Below are positions 56,801-59,198 of a DNA stretch of 64,000 nucleotides, piece after piece. Numbering within the stretch: position 1 is the first letter of the stretch; each line of letters starts with the position of its first letter. Origin of the DNA: Dipteris shenzhenensis (Eukaryota > Polypodiophyta > Polypodiopsida > Gleicheniales); the NCBI GenBank assembly GCA_047967505.1, contig CM106539.1; one strand, 5' to 3'. The notes under the pieces were generated by a model. That model was given only the letters and a program-made list of their open reading frames with translations. It searched no databases and was not told the origin of the DNA. A program made the translations under genes and the position numbers.

Positions 56801-58820
56801 ACATACGAGGGAATAATACCATATGACTGATAAGAGGTTGAGGTAATTAATTTATAAAGTATGCAAGAAGAGTATTGGCCAATTGACAATTATGATTGGT
56901 GAAGTTGTTTTCAGCAGAGATTTCTATGTGTAACAAGAATACTGTTGGGCTTCTTATAAGAGCAGCTATATCTGATTTGAAAAAATTATGATTGAAGCTC
57001 CAAGATCAACTTACACATGCCCACACTCAAAAAATAAAGCTGAACATGCAGAGTCTTGAGAGTGTCTATACAAGTGCATCAATCTAAAGTATTTGGATCA
57101 AAAGAAACTCATCTTAGCATTAATACTTGGGCAGGCAAAGTGTCTTTTATAGCTTTCAAAGGTTATGCCTAACAGCTAGCATGTAAATGGTTTGTGCTTT
57201 TGATCTACAAAGGCAAAAGTTCTAAGAGTCAGCAGCCGGGAGAGAGGTATCACATGGATTGTTTACACAAAAAAATATTATCAACTGCTTTGATCTCTTT
57301 GCATTATAAATGTGTCAGTTATCATAAATTATGATTATTATTTGTCTATCCTAAGTAGTAGGAGTATAATAAACCAACAGACAATGGAACTTTATGGTTT
57401 GAATTAAATTGTGAGAAAATATAAAAGTGGGCATATTAACAGTTGTTCCTTGCAGCCATAAACCTTTCAATAATTTATCTTGTGTATGATCATGTGACAA
57501 TACTCTGCTCACAGGTACAAATCCCAAAACCGAGCAATGCATGCTTTGGATTTGATGATACAACAGGGTGGACCTTTTTTGATCTGAATACTTTGCACGA
57601 TGAATATAAGGATGAAATCGGCACTGTTGTGGAGGCTGACTTTGTAAGCTTATATCTTGACACTATGCTATTTCCCAATTCAAGAGTGAAATTTTGTTAA
57701 GACTTTCCAGAGTAGTTATTAAATGTGGATGATGTTGATGACAGCAATTATGATGATCATTGTTGTACTCATTGTCGTTAGTAGTCATATTTTGATGCCC
57801 ATACTGAATATTAGTGCTATAAAGCTGGCAAGTCTCCGAGGTGAACATTAGAACTGATAAATGTCCAATTTATATGAAGTGGGAGAGATCCTACCGGAAG
57901 AGACAGGTTTTTGTTTCTTCTAGCTCTTCTAACATGGTGGACTCCCTTTCAATACCCCAAGACATGCCATTGGTGTGGAGCCTTAGATACGGATCAAGAT
58001 GCCCGTGATGTTTCACGGTATTAGAGTCCATTTGCATTTGGGGTCGCAAAGAGGCCAAGAGGATCTTGCATACATCACTTGGGGTGCTCTGGCCTAACTT
58101 CTAGAGTCAAATCCTCAGGTAGTTTACAAGGGAGTAGATCAGGATTGGGACTTCTTGATTCAGAGAGGAATCCTTCACCTTATCACCCTAGATGCAGTAC
58201 CAATAGGTATGCATGGACCTCGATTTCCTTGTCTAGACTTGCTTAAGATAATTTGCAGTCTTATGGCATCGTAGAAGCACGGCGGCTATAGATGGGACTC
58301 GAACTTATGCCTCTCAGTCAATGTCACTGATTTAGAAAGACATTGTTCACCCCCTTATGGCCACTTGGGGTAGGATTCAGGGCTCCTCACATGCCACAGT
58401 GGCTAAGAGAGTTTCTTTAATGAGACAGTAGGACCATGGTTATGACAACAAAGCATGGCATTTCCACTCCCCGGATTGGTCATGACAGGCCTCACCTCTT
58501 TTCAGCATGATATTGTATGAGGCTCTTACATGATGTTATCCTGGTGTTTTGTAATTTGGTCATACTTAATAAACTTTCAATTTGCCAAAATGAAACAAGA
58601 AACACAAGAGAGTACAGAAAGTGGTTGTAATTTCAGGTCAGTGCTAACATACTTTTACCCTTACAGTACCATTCCAATCAGTTCTTGCCACTACGGGATG
58701 ACCAAATTGTGGAGAAAGTTAAAGGTTACCTCAGCACTTGCATTGCAGATTTTGGAAGTGCTGAAGTTATAGAACATGCTGTGGTCAGGTTCCCAAAGGC
58801 AGTTACTCATTTCTTTCCAG
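3045..58820 (+). CDS. Plastid FAD-dependent oxidoreductase (amine-oxidase/carotenoid-desaturase-like), 11 exons visible, 3' end outside window
   Basis: Joining the eleven exons gives an uninterrupted frame of about 463 codons; phases agree at all ten visible junctions and every intron is GT-AG. The N-terminus is Ser/Arg/Pro-rich and acid-poor, like a chloroplast transit peptide. A Rossmann dinucleotide-binding motif follows ([17 protein letters not shown] ... ILLEAG) for FAD. The central and C-terminal parts match the land-plant FAD/NAD(P)-binding oxidoreductase family that I recall as Arabidopsis At3g09580, related to phytoene desaturase and amine oxidases. Substrate is not known to me. The C-terminal part that closes the FAD site (AGDW-type motif) is not in the window, so at least one exon lies to the right. 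Introns 2, 7 and 11 are packed with retroelements, yet no exon carries a stop or frameshift. That suggests the gene is functional. Confidence 0.85.
3285..3965 (+). other. Intron 1 (681 bp)
   Basis: GT-AG intron of ordinary length. T-rich, no repeat or coding feature recognised. Confidence 0.75.
3966..4065 (+). CDS. Oxidoreductase exon 2
   Basis: Follows TGCAG and encodes [20 protein letters not shown]..., the second strand of the FAD fold with its acidic residue (LLEAG), then SVEVGIHG. Ends in phase 1 at CATG|GTAATC; the split Gly codon is completed 35 kb downstream. Confidence 0.85.
4206..4327. repeat. Two-copy 61-bp tandem repeat
   Basis: The unit starting CACTGGTTGATACTGGTTTG at 4206 recurs at 4267 with a few substitutions. 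It lies just inside intron 2. The rest of 4066-5160 shows nothing recognisable. Confidence 0.8.
5160..5224. repeat. TA/CATA/CGTA microsatellite
   Basis: Alternating TATA, CATA and (CGTA)n units. Simple repeat in intron 2, no gene content. Confidence 0.85.
5340..5860 (+). repeat. C/T-rich leader of a decayed LINE copy
   Basis: About 500 bases of almost pure pyrimidine on the + strand (CCT, CCC, TCC units). The same kind of tract precedes LINE ORF1 at 22545-23345 and 62980-63600, so I read it as the 5' UTR of this LINE lineage. The long Pro/Ser/Leu frames here on +, and Gly/Arg frames on -, are compositional artefacts. Confidence 0.6.
5929..7740 (+). pseudogene. LINE ORF1, decayed copy of the full-length LINE's ORF1 lineage
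   Basis: Begins with an ATG at 5929 ([20 protein letters not shown]). It continues through a domain whose later part ([20 protein letters not shown] at about 6285-6345) parallels the ORF1 at 24190-24250. A zinc knuckle ([15 protein letters not shown], 6538-6582) follows directly after a TAG at 6535. Further TAG stops sit near 5989, 6090 and 7314, and two TGA stops lie downstream. Most would become Gln or Arg by one T-to-C change. Frameshifts are also present. After the knuckle comes a basic then Pro-rich tail. The sequence stops resembling LINE near 7740-7800, and the ORF2 start is missing. Confidence 0.65.
7800..8428 (-). other. Internal piece of a minus-strand LTR retrotransposon, no intact gene
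   Basis: This lies between the LINE ORF1 remains and a minus-strand primer-binding site at 8429-8440. Poly-T/poly-C/poly-G runs occur at 7928-7981, and CCTAAC/CTAACC-like degenerate repeats at 8030-8165. A minus frame at 8464-8162 has no recognised domain. Assignment to the LTR element rests only on the adjacent primer site. Confidence 0.35.
8429..8440 (-). promoter_or_regulatory. LTR-retrotransposon primer-binding site (initiator tRNA-Met type), minus strand
   Basis: GCTCTGATACCA is the reverse complement of TGGTATCAGAGC, the classic plant tRNA-Met primer site, also seen at 15323 and 44915. On the minus strand the 5' LTR must then lie to the right, from 8442. Confidence 0.65.
8654..8990 (+). 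repeat. 5' LTR of the short non-autonomous element
   Basis: 337 bp, TG...CA ends, contains a TATATAGTG segment and a CACGTG-like CCACGTGTCA box near 8739. Its mate is 10314-10651. Confidence 0.85.
10314..10651 (+). repeat. 3' LTR of the short non-autonomous element
   Basis: 338 bp, preceded by a run of Gs (polypurine tract). Ends TCTTCA before the GATGT duplication. Confidence 0.85.
10740..11547 (+). pseudogene. LINE ORF2, reverse-transcriptase part (decayed copy)
   Basis: Mixed frames parallel the full-length LINE ORF2 at 27060-27850: [24 protein letters not shown] (motif A); [22 protein letters not shown] (motif B); [13 protein letters not shown] (motif C, FADD at 11135-11146); [16 protein letters not shown]; and [11 protein letters not shown]. 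Several stops and frameshifts make it dead. The endonuclease and first RT half are absent, replaced by the LTR elements to the left. It breaks at about 11547 and resumes near 12256. Confidence 0.75.
11548..12255. other. About 0.7-kb insertion in the LINE, with CT/TA/CATA microsatellite
   Basis: Non-LINE sequence between two colinear halves of the decayed ORF2. ATTGG occurs at both borders, which may be a short target duplication. It includes the (CT)n(TA)n(CATA)n block at 11729-11831 and an AT-rich remainder. No ORF, LTR ends or terminal inverted repeat recognised, so the element type is unknown. Confidence 0.45.
11729..11831. repeat. (CT)n(TA)n(CATA)n microsatellite
   Basis: Compound simple repeat of about 100 bp. 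The peptides it could encode are artefacts. Confidence 0.9.
12256..14175 (+). pseudogene. LINE ORF2 C-terminal region and 3' end (decayed copy)
   Basis: Continues the copy interrupted at 11547. Fragments match the full LINE around 27870-29650: [36 protein letters not shown]; and, near 13750, a [12 protein letters not shown] piece that parallels its [13 protein letters not shown]. Many stops. It ends in a 3' UTR with an A-run at 14164-14175, the expected LINE tail. No target duplication was identified because the 5' end is lost. Confidence 0.65.
14176..14849 (+). pseudogene. Old LTR-retrotransposon gag fragment
   Basis: Frames read [20 protein letters not shown], then [20 protein letters not shown] and [14 protein letters not shown] (14545-14750). 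This is the retrotransposon gag (capsid) signature with a conserved WW. Coiled-coil-like Gln/Leu-rich text precedes it. The fragment is cut at 14849 by the Gypsy element. Its downstream continuation may be 19567-20950, where another gag/protease remnant appears. Confidence 0.6.
14855..15320 (+). repeat. 5' LTR of the Gypsy element
   Basis: 466 bp, TG...CA. Followed after 2 nt by the primer-binding site TGGTATCAGAGC (15323-15334). Confidence 0.9.
16109..17200 (+). pseudogene. Gypsy gag
   Basis: An ATG at 16109 opens a gag frame with a Gln-rich helical N-terminus and a Retrotrans_gag-type core ([41 protein letters not shown]). A TGA at 16574 interrupts it between ADR and WIKQQ. The frame resumes to 17177. 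There a zinc knuckle (CFGC...HQWKDCP) is cut by a TAG at its fifth position and has shortened C-to-H spacing. Capsid and nucleocapsid functions are probably lost. The 15335-16108 leader between primer site and gag shows no other gene. Confidence 0.75.
17364..17700 (+). pseudogene. Gypsy aspartic protease
   Basis: [15 protein letters not shown] at about 17475-17520 is the retropepsin active site with DSA in place of the usual D-S/T-G triad, so the Gly has become Ala. TVRMADGS and [10 protein letters not shown] follow, the usual end of Gypsy protease (LGM-W). A TGA at 17637 breaks the link to RT. Confidence 0.7.
17697..18815 (+). pseudogene. Gypsy reverse transcriptase
   Basis: About 370 codons, with RT motifs in order: [59 protein letters not shown] (motif A); [24 protein letters not shown] (motif C, YIDD); and, after a frameshift near 18640, [13 protein letters not shown] ... 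[12 protein letters not shown]. The catalytic aspartates are present. It stops abruptly at about 18812, where RNase H should start. Confidence 0.8.
18816..19083 (+). pseudogene. Gypsy integrase C-terminus with chromodomain
   Basis: Starts (M)FHVSRLKKF, the conserved GPY-end segment that follows the integrase core. It then reads [10 protein letters not shown] ... [16 protein letters not shown], a chromodomain core that in this clade binds modified histones and guides insertion into heterochromatin. It ends [11 protein letters not shown] and a TGA at 19081-19083, just before the 3' LTR. It is joined directly to RT sequence by a deletion. Confidence 0.8.
19096..19561 (+). repeat. 3' LTR of the Gypsy element
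   Basis: 466 bp, about 97% identical by eye to 14855-15320. Followed by CTCAG. Confidence 0.9.
19600..20950 (+). pseudogene. Old Gypsy-type gag/protease remnant
   Basis: Around 20246-20300 a zinc knuckle (C-S-G-C-K ... P-G-H-L-E-K-Q-C) can be read across one frameshift. Near 20695-20780, [21 protein letters not shown] parallels the LLGRPWQYDR...H-KTY segment after Gypsy protease. The rest is too decayed to read. It probably belongs with the integrase remnant at 29793-30360 and possibly the gag piece at 14176-14849. Confidence 0.5.
20960..21612 (+). repeat. Probable LTR of an old retrotransposon
   Basis: CTATAAATTGAG at about 21248 looks like an LTR TATA box. AATAAAATC at 21347-21355 looks like a polyadenylation signal. 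Immediately downstream, TTGTATCAGAGC at 21614-21625 is a one-mismatch tRNA-Met primer site. So the LTR would end near 21612 (...GGTTCA). The left end is not defined. Confidence 0.45.
21646..22376 (-). mobile_element. 5'-truncated LINE insertion (3' end only, minus strand)
   Basis: A T-rich left end (21646-21656; tail on the minus strand) and the minus-strand frame 22092-21796 match the end of the full LINE ORF2 ([18 protein letters not shown]... against the copy at 29310-29360). It is bounded by a perfect 16-bp target duplication GCTTGCCACTTTCTTT at 21630-21645 and 22377-22392. It cut into the old LTR retrotransposon just after its primer site. Confidence 0.9.
22516..22526. repeat. Target-site duplication, left of full-length LINE
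   Basis: ATTCAATTCAG, repeated at 29782-29792. Removing the LINE and one copy rejoins the older Gypsy sequence. Confidence 0.85.
22545..23439 (+). promoter_or_regulatory. C/T-rich LINE 5' leader
   Basis: About 800 bases of CCCTCC/CCCCGC-type tracts, then AT-rich 23145-23185 and more CT. The complementary strand has many G-runs. Full-length LINEs usually carry an internal promoter in the 5' UTR, so this is the likely site. The long Pro- or Gly/Arg-rich frames over it are compositional artefacts. A short stretch just before ORF1 (TCAGTGTTGGAATCGGC...) is conserved in the 63.6-kb copy. Confidence 0.6.
23440..25332 (+). pseudogene. LINE ORF1 (RNA-binding protein), one internal TAG
   Basis: One frame from ATG 23440 to TGA 25330-25332 with a single TAG at 24415-24417. 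The start is ([13 protein letters not shown]). A domain starting [20 protein letters not shown] follows and is present twice in tandem (23461-23820, 23821-24186). Then comes a segment [20 protein letters not shown] (DUF4283-like RNA-binding region) and a zinc knuckle [15 protein letters not shown] (24448-24492). A basic KRKRP stretch and a long Pro/Ser/Thr-rich, probably disordered tail end it. A related copy has CAG (6504) where this one has TAG, so the TAG is very likely a C-to-T change from Gln. Its stop overlaps the ORF2 start as ATGA. Confidence 0.8.
25329..29677 (+). pseudogene. LINE ORF2: endonuclease, reverse transcriptase, zinc finger
   Basis: About 1,450 codons if repaired. The start [12 protein letters not shown], then [29 protein letters not shown] and SDHFPVV trace the APE-type endonuclease (25329-26090). 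Breaks are a TGA at 25707, a TAA near 25839, a 1-nt deletion near 26037 and a TAG near 26178. RT motifs: [63 protein letters not shown]; and LADD at 27452-27463, where the related copy at 11135 has FADD. A C-terminal zinc finger reads [18 protein letters not shown] (about 29092-29145). In this family ORF2 nicks DNA and copies the LINE RNA at the site. Confidence 0.85.
29793..30394 (+). pseudogene. Old Gypsy integrase remnant
   Basis: Across mixed frames one reads [15 protein letters not shown] (29965-30010), then [18 protein letters not shown] (about 30098-30150) and ANKHRSQ near 30330. This is the integrase DDE end and the H-x-x-x-x-S-P-F-E-x-x-Y-G segment typical of plant Gypsy. Stops and frameshifts are many. 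It is the right half of the element split by the full-length LINE. Confidence 0.65.
30395..31155 (+). pseudogene. 5'-truncated LINE, C-terminal ORF2 and 3' end
   Basis: Matches the full LINE from about 28915 on: [34 protein letters not shown], a zinc-finger relic [39 protein letters not shown], and a 3' UTR ending in an A-rich tail at 31140-31155. A TAG at 30452 stands where the full LINE has CAG (28961). No target duplication recognised. Confidence 0.75.
31156..31554. other. Unassigned segment between LINE tail and Copia remnant
   Basis: Open frames on both strands (for example 31238-31555) show no recognised motif. It may be leftover LTR or leader sequence of the Copia remnant. Confidence 0.25.
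31555..33850 (+). pseudogene. Decayed Ty1/Copia gag-pol
   Basis: In order and in shifting frames: a Lys-rich gag tail with a zinc knuckle [14 protein letters not shown] (31651-31692); a pre-integrase LYRLNTLL ... [13 protein letters not shown]; integrase pieces [53 protein letters not shown]; then YEAYYDKK ... GYSKESKAY; and the RT start [20 protein letters not shown] ... FAPTARM. It then shrinks into EEEVYV and a broken YVD-D segment near 33800. Internal deletions remove the integrase catalytic start and most of RT. LTRs are not seen. Confidence 0.75.
33880..34966 (+). pseudogene. LINE (second lineage) ORF1
   Basis: A DUF4283-type region (33985-34180, [20 protein letters not shown] ... [16 protein letters not shown]) ends in a TAG at 34180. 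[15 protein letters not shown] (about 34220) follows, then a shift to the frame with a zinc knuckle [15 protein letters not shown] (34466-34510). A Ser/Pro-rich tail ends at a TAA at 34964. ORF2 starts 24 nt later. The lineage differs from the full LINE at 22527, and the order of parts is the same. Confidence 0.7.
34990..38755 (+). pseudogene. LINE (second lineage) ORF2, about ten internal stops
   Basis: Starts [13 protein letters not shown] (endonuclease), with [15 protein letters not shown] and [10 protein letters not shown] 35-bp piece (GACAACACCTCAGGCTACAC...) occurs twice, near 35372 and 35446, inside the endonuclease. RT motifs: [54 protein letters not shown]-; QAYADDSFF (37099-37125); [14 protein letters not shown]. 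The C-terminal region from 37522 includes [15 protein letters not shown] and a zinc finger [18 protein letters not shown] (38441-38494). Nearly all stops (TAG/TAA after ET, AI, KR, RI, TKM, IGI, VR; TGA after VCL) sit where Gln or Arg gives good sense. One frameshift is in the G-run after RQG. Confidence 0.75.
38756..39090 (+). mobile_element. LINE 3' end followed by a second short LINE tail insertion
   Basis: The 3' UTR of the preceding LINE ends in an A-run (38866-38875). A second copy of the same 3' UTR (about 38946-39081) ends in its own A-run. The 8-bp AGTGTGTG occurs after each tail (38875-38882, 39083-39090), consistent with a short 5'-truncated copy inserting right behind the first. 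Confidence 0.6.
39217..39323 (+). CDS. Oxidoreductase exon 3
   Basis: Follows TTTTTCAG and encodes (G)[20 protein letters not shown]..., highly typical of this plastid oxidoreductase family. Ends CTTGAG|GTAACA, phase 0. Confidence 0.9.
39470..39538 (+). CDS. Oxidoreductase exon 4
   Basis: 23 codons, [20 protein letters not shown]..., bounded by CATAG and GTTTGT. Introns 3 (146 bp) and 4 (209 bp) are short and repeat-free. Confidence 0.85.
39748..39802 (+). CDS. Oxidoreductase exon 5
   Basis: [18 protein letters not shown] plus one base (phase 1), between AACAG and GTGAAG. Confidence 0.85.
40020..40067 (+). CDS. Oxidoreductase exon 6
   Basis: Completes the Val codon and encodes [15 protein letters not shown], between GTGCAG and GTGAGT. 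Introns 5 (217 bp) and 6 (227 bp) are short. Confidence 0.85.
40295..40452 (+). CDS. Oxidoreductase exon 7
   Basis: Encodes (R)[20 protein letters not shown]..., then [16 protein letters not shown] and [11 protein letters not shown]. Acceptor TTTTAG, donor GTGAAA. Ends in phase 0, next exon 15.8 kb away. Confidence 0.9.
42240..43190 (-). pseudogene. Minus-strand LINE ORF2 fragment (same lineage as the full LINE)
   Basis: Read on the minus strand from 43190: [20 protein letters not shown] (RT motif C with FAND in place of FADD), [29 protein letters not shown], and near 42500 [23 protein letters not shown]. These follow the order of the full LINE from 27400 to 28030. Frames shift repeatedly and the catalytic Asp is changed, so it is dead. 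Confidence 0.7.
43191..44340. other. Unassigned intronic segment
   Basis: No domain recognised. A short + strand A-run at 43674-43681 after a decayed frame (43491-43673) may be another LINE tail. ATGAT/ATATG repeats lie at 44277-44300. Confidence 0.3.
44341..44640 (-). pseudogene. Minus-strand LINE ORF2 fragment, left of the Copia insertion
   Basis: On the minus strand the frame from the right side (MALYK, 50570) continues across the Copia insertion into [20 protein letters not shown] and onward to a TGA. Removing the Copia and one TTTTG copy restores this reading. This is the C-terminal end of the LINE at 50557-52640. Confidence 0.55.
44646..44912 (+). repeat. 5' LTR of the intact Copia
   Basis: 267 bp, TG...CA. 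Contains inverted motifs around GTTAGTTCACTAACTATGGT and GGTTTTGTCACTATGACAAA, which could form hairpins in the RNA. Confidence 0.95.
44915..44926 (+). promoter_or_regulatory. Copia primer-binding site
   Basis: TGGTATCAGAGC, complementary to the 3' end of initiator tRNA-Met, 2 nt after the 5' LTR. Confidence 0.9.
44998..45335 (+). repeat. CGTAC-rich repeat in the Copia leader
   Basis: Dense CCGTAC/GTACGG units. A perfect 59-bp tandem duplication occupies 45149-45207 and 45208-45266. GTAC is palindromic, so the leader RNA could fold on itself in many ways. It lies between the primer site and gag, where Copia RNAs carry packaging and translation signals. Confidence 0.85.
45906..50249 (+). CDS. 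Copia gag-pol polyprotein, intact
   Basis: The frame is open from 45390, but I take the ATG at 45906 ([11 protein letters not shown]), about 1,447 codons, since gag homology ([17 protein letters not shown]) begins just after it. Order: gag; zinc knuckle [14 protein letters not shown] (about 46758-46799); protease [12 protein letters not shown] (about 47071); pre-integrase [15 protein letters not shown]; integrase with [34 protein letters not shown] and [14 protein letters not shown] with [18 protein letters not shown] and [11 protein letters not shown]; RNase H with [10 protein letters not shown] and SSCEAEYRA; end [12 protein letters not shown]. All catalytic residues I can check are present. 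Products make and integrate the cDNA. Confidence 0.92.
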   Translation: MAHQNQNDFQFGGLSQEDKLDGTNYSLWSFMVRNILISRNLWDYVNGDEIRPADLAPATPPHQGGGRGRAQGAAAGQVVGAATVNTPEQKGWDSRDALALSCISLSVKRSIIPHIRSCKTSRAAWDILESMYAARNDARVSFLKRELSNTHMEEGDSMSAHLTKLQDLREQLLNIDEIIPDSEMITTTLNSLPESYLSFHTSLNLSLRGGANPLSFHELIGLLLQEEQTRKNLASRAGEQAMLSKFKSKTKGQAKTAANQPSSGSGQPSQKAKSDASKPKKKGFCHYCKKPGHHIAECRKRIAKEKKNSSGMAVSDSAPCASDSGDAAANFVGQDYAFLSCISDSRLAVPDDRDSSTSCSDDTYAFLTCSFDSPSDASAFSVDETLNTWYFDSGASKHITSRKCLFTSLHPPPVGKKVTCANNSSYSVRGTGEVELTAVDGSIFRLSDVLYVPGITKNLLSVSTLNRDGFQVIFEDDKCAVRDREANYALMLSGTLLRGLFQLDIFQKRAAHALAISSPTVAMQNAELWHARYGHMHYNSLMTLQKFSMVDALPPLEIPPPHACEGCILGKMHRFPFKKDGSVKAVRKLQLIHSDVCGPMRTPSLGGHLYFVTFIDDYSNFTWVYGLKKKSEVFTVFKHFSAMVENETGLKIQILRTDRGGEYLSAEFDAFLKQKGIVHQLTVRLTPQQNGKAERKNRTLMEMDRCMLKSKHMPHKFWLEGLMCANYILNRAPTKALKTKTPFEVWNDRKPSVDHFRVFGCLAYAHVPVEFRHKLSDKAIKCIFVGYSAESKGYRLYNPATRKIIVSRDVIFSENSAYTQADFQMPSPSEDVFQGLLPIALGSPADFSDPNQNLQQPSNASVPPRDVMPPPQEVEQVVQQEIADIHAAKTVPNWLLQTLRESKLDAPLPGRTRSAARHMEGANSVESAYAGTLLDEEEPATFEEAQGNVHWMNAMHDELQSIAKNQTWDVVDLPQGKHAIGTRWVFKVKRKPNGSIDRYKARLVAKGYAQKKGIDYEETFAPTSRMTTIRSVIAMAAHFEWNVHQLDIKTAFLNGDLLEEVYVKPPPGFGITANALQVCKLNKALYGLKQAPRAWYAKIHAFLTSKGLHNSPTESTLYIKMDGGEILVILLYVDDLLLTGSNDDKIADFKTDLQTHFDMSDLGLLHFYLGIQFSHERRGTVMSQSKYVQKLLDRFNMQECKPISTPMEPGLKLTMHDAGESVDATLYSQAVGCLIYLCNTRPDIQFAVSQVSRYMHSPKTMHWQAVKRIFRYLQGTKSFGLLFPRGGDLQMHAYSDSDWAGDYDTRQSTSGNCFFLGKSCISWLSKKQSTVATSSCEAEYRAAFTATVECVWLRRLFADLHLSLEGPSPILTDSQSAIAVAKNPVFHARTKHIEVHYHYVREKLHAGEISMIFVSTHDNVADIFTKALPREKFEAFRSALNLYPFGD
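50285..50551 (+). repeat. 3' LTR of the intact Copia
   Basis: 267 bp, same sequence as 44646-44912. Followed by TTTTG and the minus-strand LINE. Confidence 0.95.
50557..52640 (-). pseudogene. Minus-strand LINE ORF2 (endonuclease end to RT), split by the Copia
   Basis: On the minus strand, from 52600: [35 protein letters not shown] and [12 protein letters not shown] are the end of an APE-type endonuclease. The RT motif [15 protein letters not shown] is at about 51235-51190, then [29 protein letters not shown] and VVLYGCQ. A 59-bp tandem duplication at 52338-52396/52397-52455 disrupts the endonuclease frame. Frameshifts and stops are frequent. The lineage differs from the three other LINE groups here. 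The left end continues at 44341-44640. Confidence 0.65.
52338..52455. repeat. 59-bp tandem duplication inside the minus LINE
   Basis: TTGTACTACTTGGGCTGCAT... at 52338 repeats at 52397 with two or three changes. 59 is not a multiple of three, so it shifts the LINE frame. Confidence 0.85.
52641..53440. other. Unassigned intronic segment
   Basis: No coding or repeat signature recognised. The right part may belong to the SINE-like body described next. Confidence 0.3.
53455..53520 (-). other. tRNA-like segment (possible SINE head)
   Basis: On the minus strand TAGCTTAGTGG fits the RNA polymerase III box A, and GGTTCGAATCC, about 43 nt on, fits box B. The flanks do not form an acceptor stem, so it is not a working tRNA gene. 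A tRNA-derived SINE head or tRNA relic fits. Left of it (downstream on minus) is non-coding, as expected of a SINE body, but I could not place its end. Confidence 0.4.
53770..55130 (-). pseudogene. Minus-strand fragment of the third LINE lineage
   Basis: Colinear with the near-intact copy at 59340-60570. From 55088: [32 protein letters not shown] and KDFWQKFLK; then [32 protein letters not shown] with [15 protein letters not shown] (motif A, its Asp replaced); [12 protein letters not shown]; and, near 53870, [15 protein letters not shown] short duplication (TCATGATGGGTCCTTTAGTT area, 54440-54500) and many stops show decay. Confidence 0.75.
55131..56250. other. End of intron 7, nothing recognised
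   Basis: AG-rich 55130-55350, then AT-rich sequence to the exon 8 acceptor. No ORF, repeat border or RNA gene seen. Confidence 0.4.
56251..56489 (+). CDS. Oxidoreductase exon 8
   Basis: Begins [20 protein letters not shown] after GTGCAG. Then RVTDLLLDE and [20 protein letters not shown], the second dinucleotide-fold part of the flavoprotein. Ends in phase 2 at ACAG|GTAGCA. Confidence 0.9.
56618..56708 (+). CDS. Oxidoreductase exon 9
   Basis: Completes a Ser codon and encodes [20 protein letters not shown] and VRLWLDRK, between GTCAG and GTATAC. Intron 8 is 128 bp. Confidence 0.88.
56709..57514 (+). other. Intron 9 (806 bp)
   Basis: AT-rich GT-AG intron without recognised repeats. Confidence 0.75.
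57515..57643 (+). CDS. Oxidoreductase exon 10
   Basis: 43 codons: [36 protein letters not shown] and VVEADF, between CACAG and GTAAGC, phase 0. Confidence 0.9.
57644..58666 (+). other. Intron 10 (1,023 bp)
   Basis: GT-AG. The middle (57880-58500) is richer in GC than the flanks and may be an old insertion, but no family is recognised. Confidence 0.65.
58667..58820 (+). CDS. Oxidoreductase exon 11 (last visible)
   Basis: [20 protein letters not shown] ... [23 protein letters not shown] plus one base, between TTACAG and GTTAAG. The next Gly codon is split, and the expected C-terminal exon(s) are not found to 64000. Confidence 0.88.
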
Positions 58821-59198
58821 GTTAAGAACTTTACTCTCTAGCTCCTTTGGGTTACACGTACCACAATCACTTTTGTGATGATAGTATAGTTTTTGTCATG
58901 ATATTGTGCAAAATATTACCCTGATATCTCTCAGTTGTGTAGCTGAGGTTTTTTGTAAACTGTTTCAGTCGATTTGTGCTTTCAAATAAGAGAACATTAT
59001 GTTTTTCATGTTTTTAATTACATTTCAAGCTTTTTCTTTTCAATGTGTGATTGAAACCAACCAGCCCATAATATTTTTCCTCACCGGCTCACATTTTTAT
59101 CCCTTGCAGTTATCCACTTGTATTGTCTTAGTGCAGATTGTTTATGGCCTTCTCATTAAAGTTTTCCCACTTGTATTGTCTTAGTCCAGATTGTTTAT
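58821..59198 (+). other. Start of intron 11, with a 52-bp near-direct repeat
   Basis: CACTTGTATTGTCTTAGTGC at 59116 recurs at 59168 (one base changed), each followed by AGATTGTTTAT. The third-lineage LINE begins right after the second copy. Confidence 0.65.

Noticed and set aside
58260-58350. tRNA gene on the minus strand (GTTCGAGTCCC box B)
   Set aside because: No box A at the right distance and no cloverleaf could be drawn.
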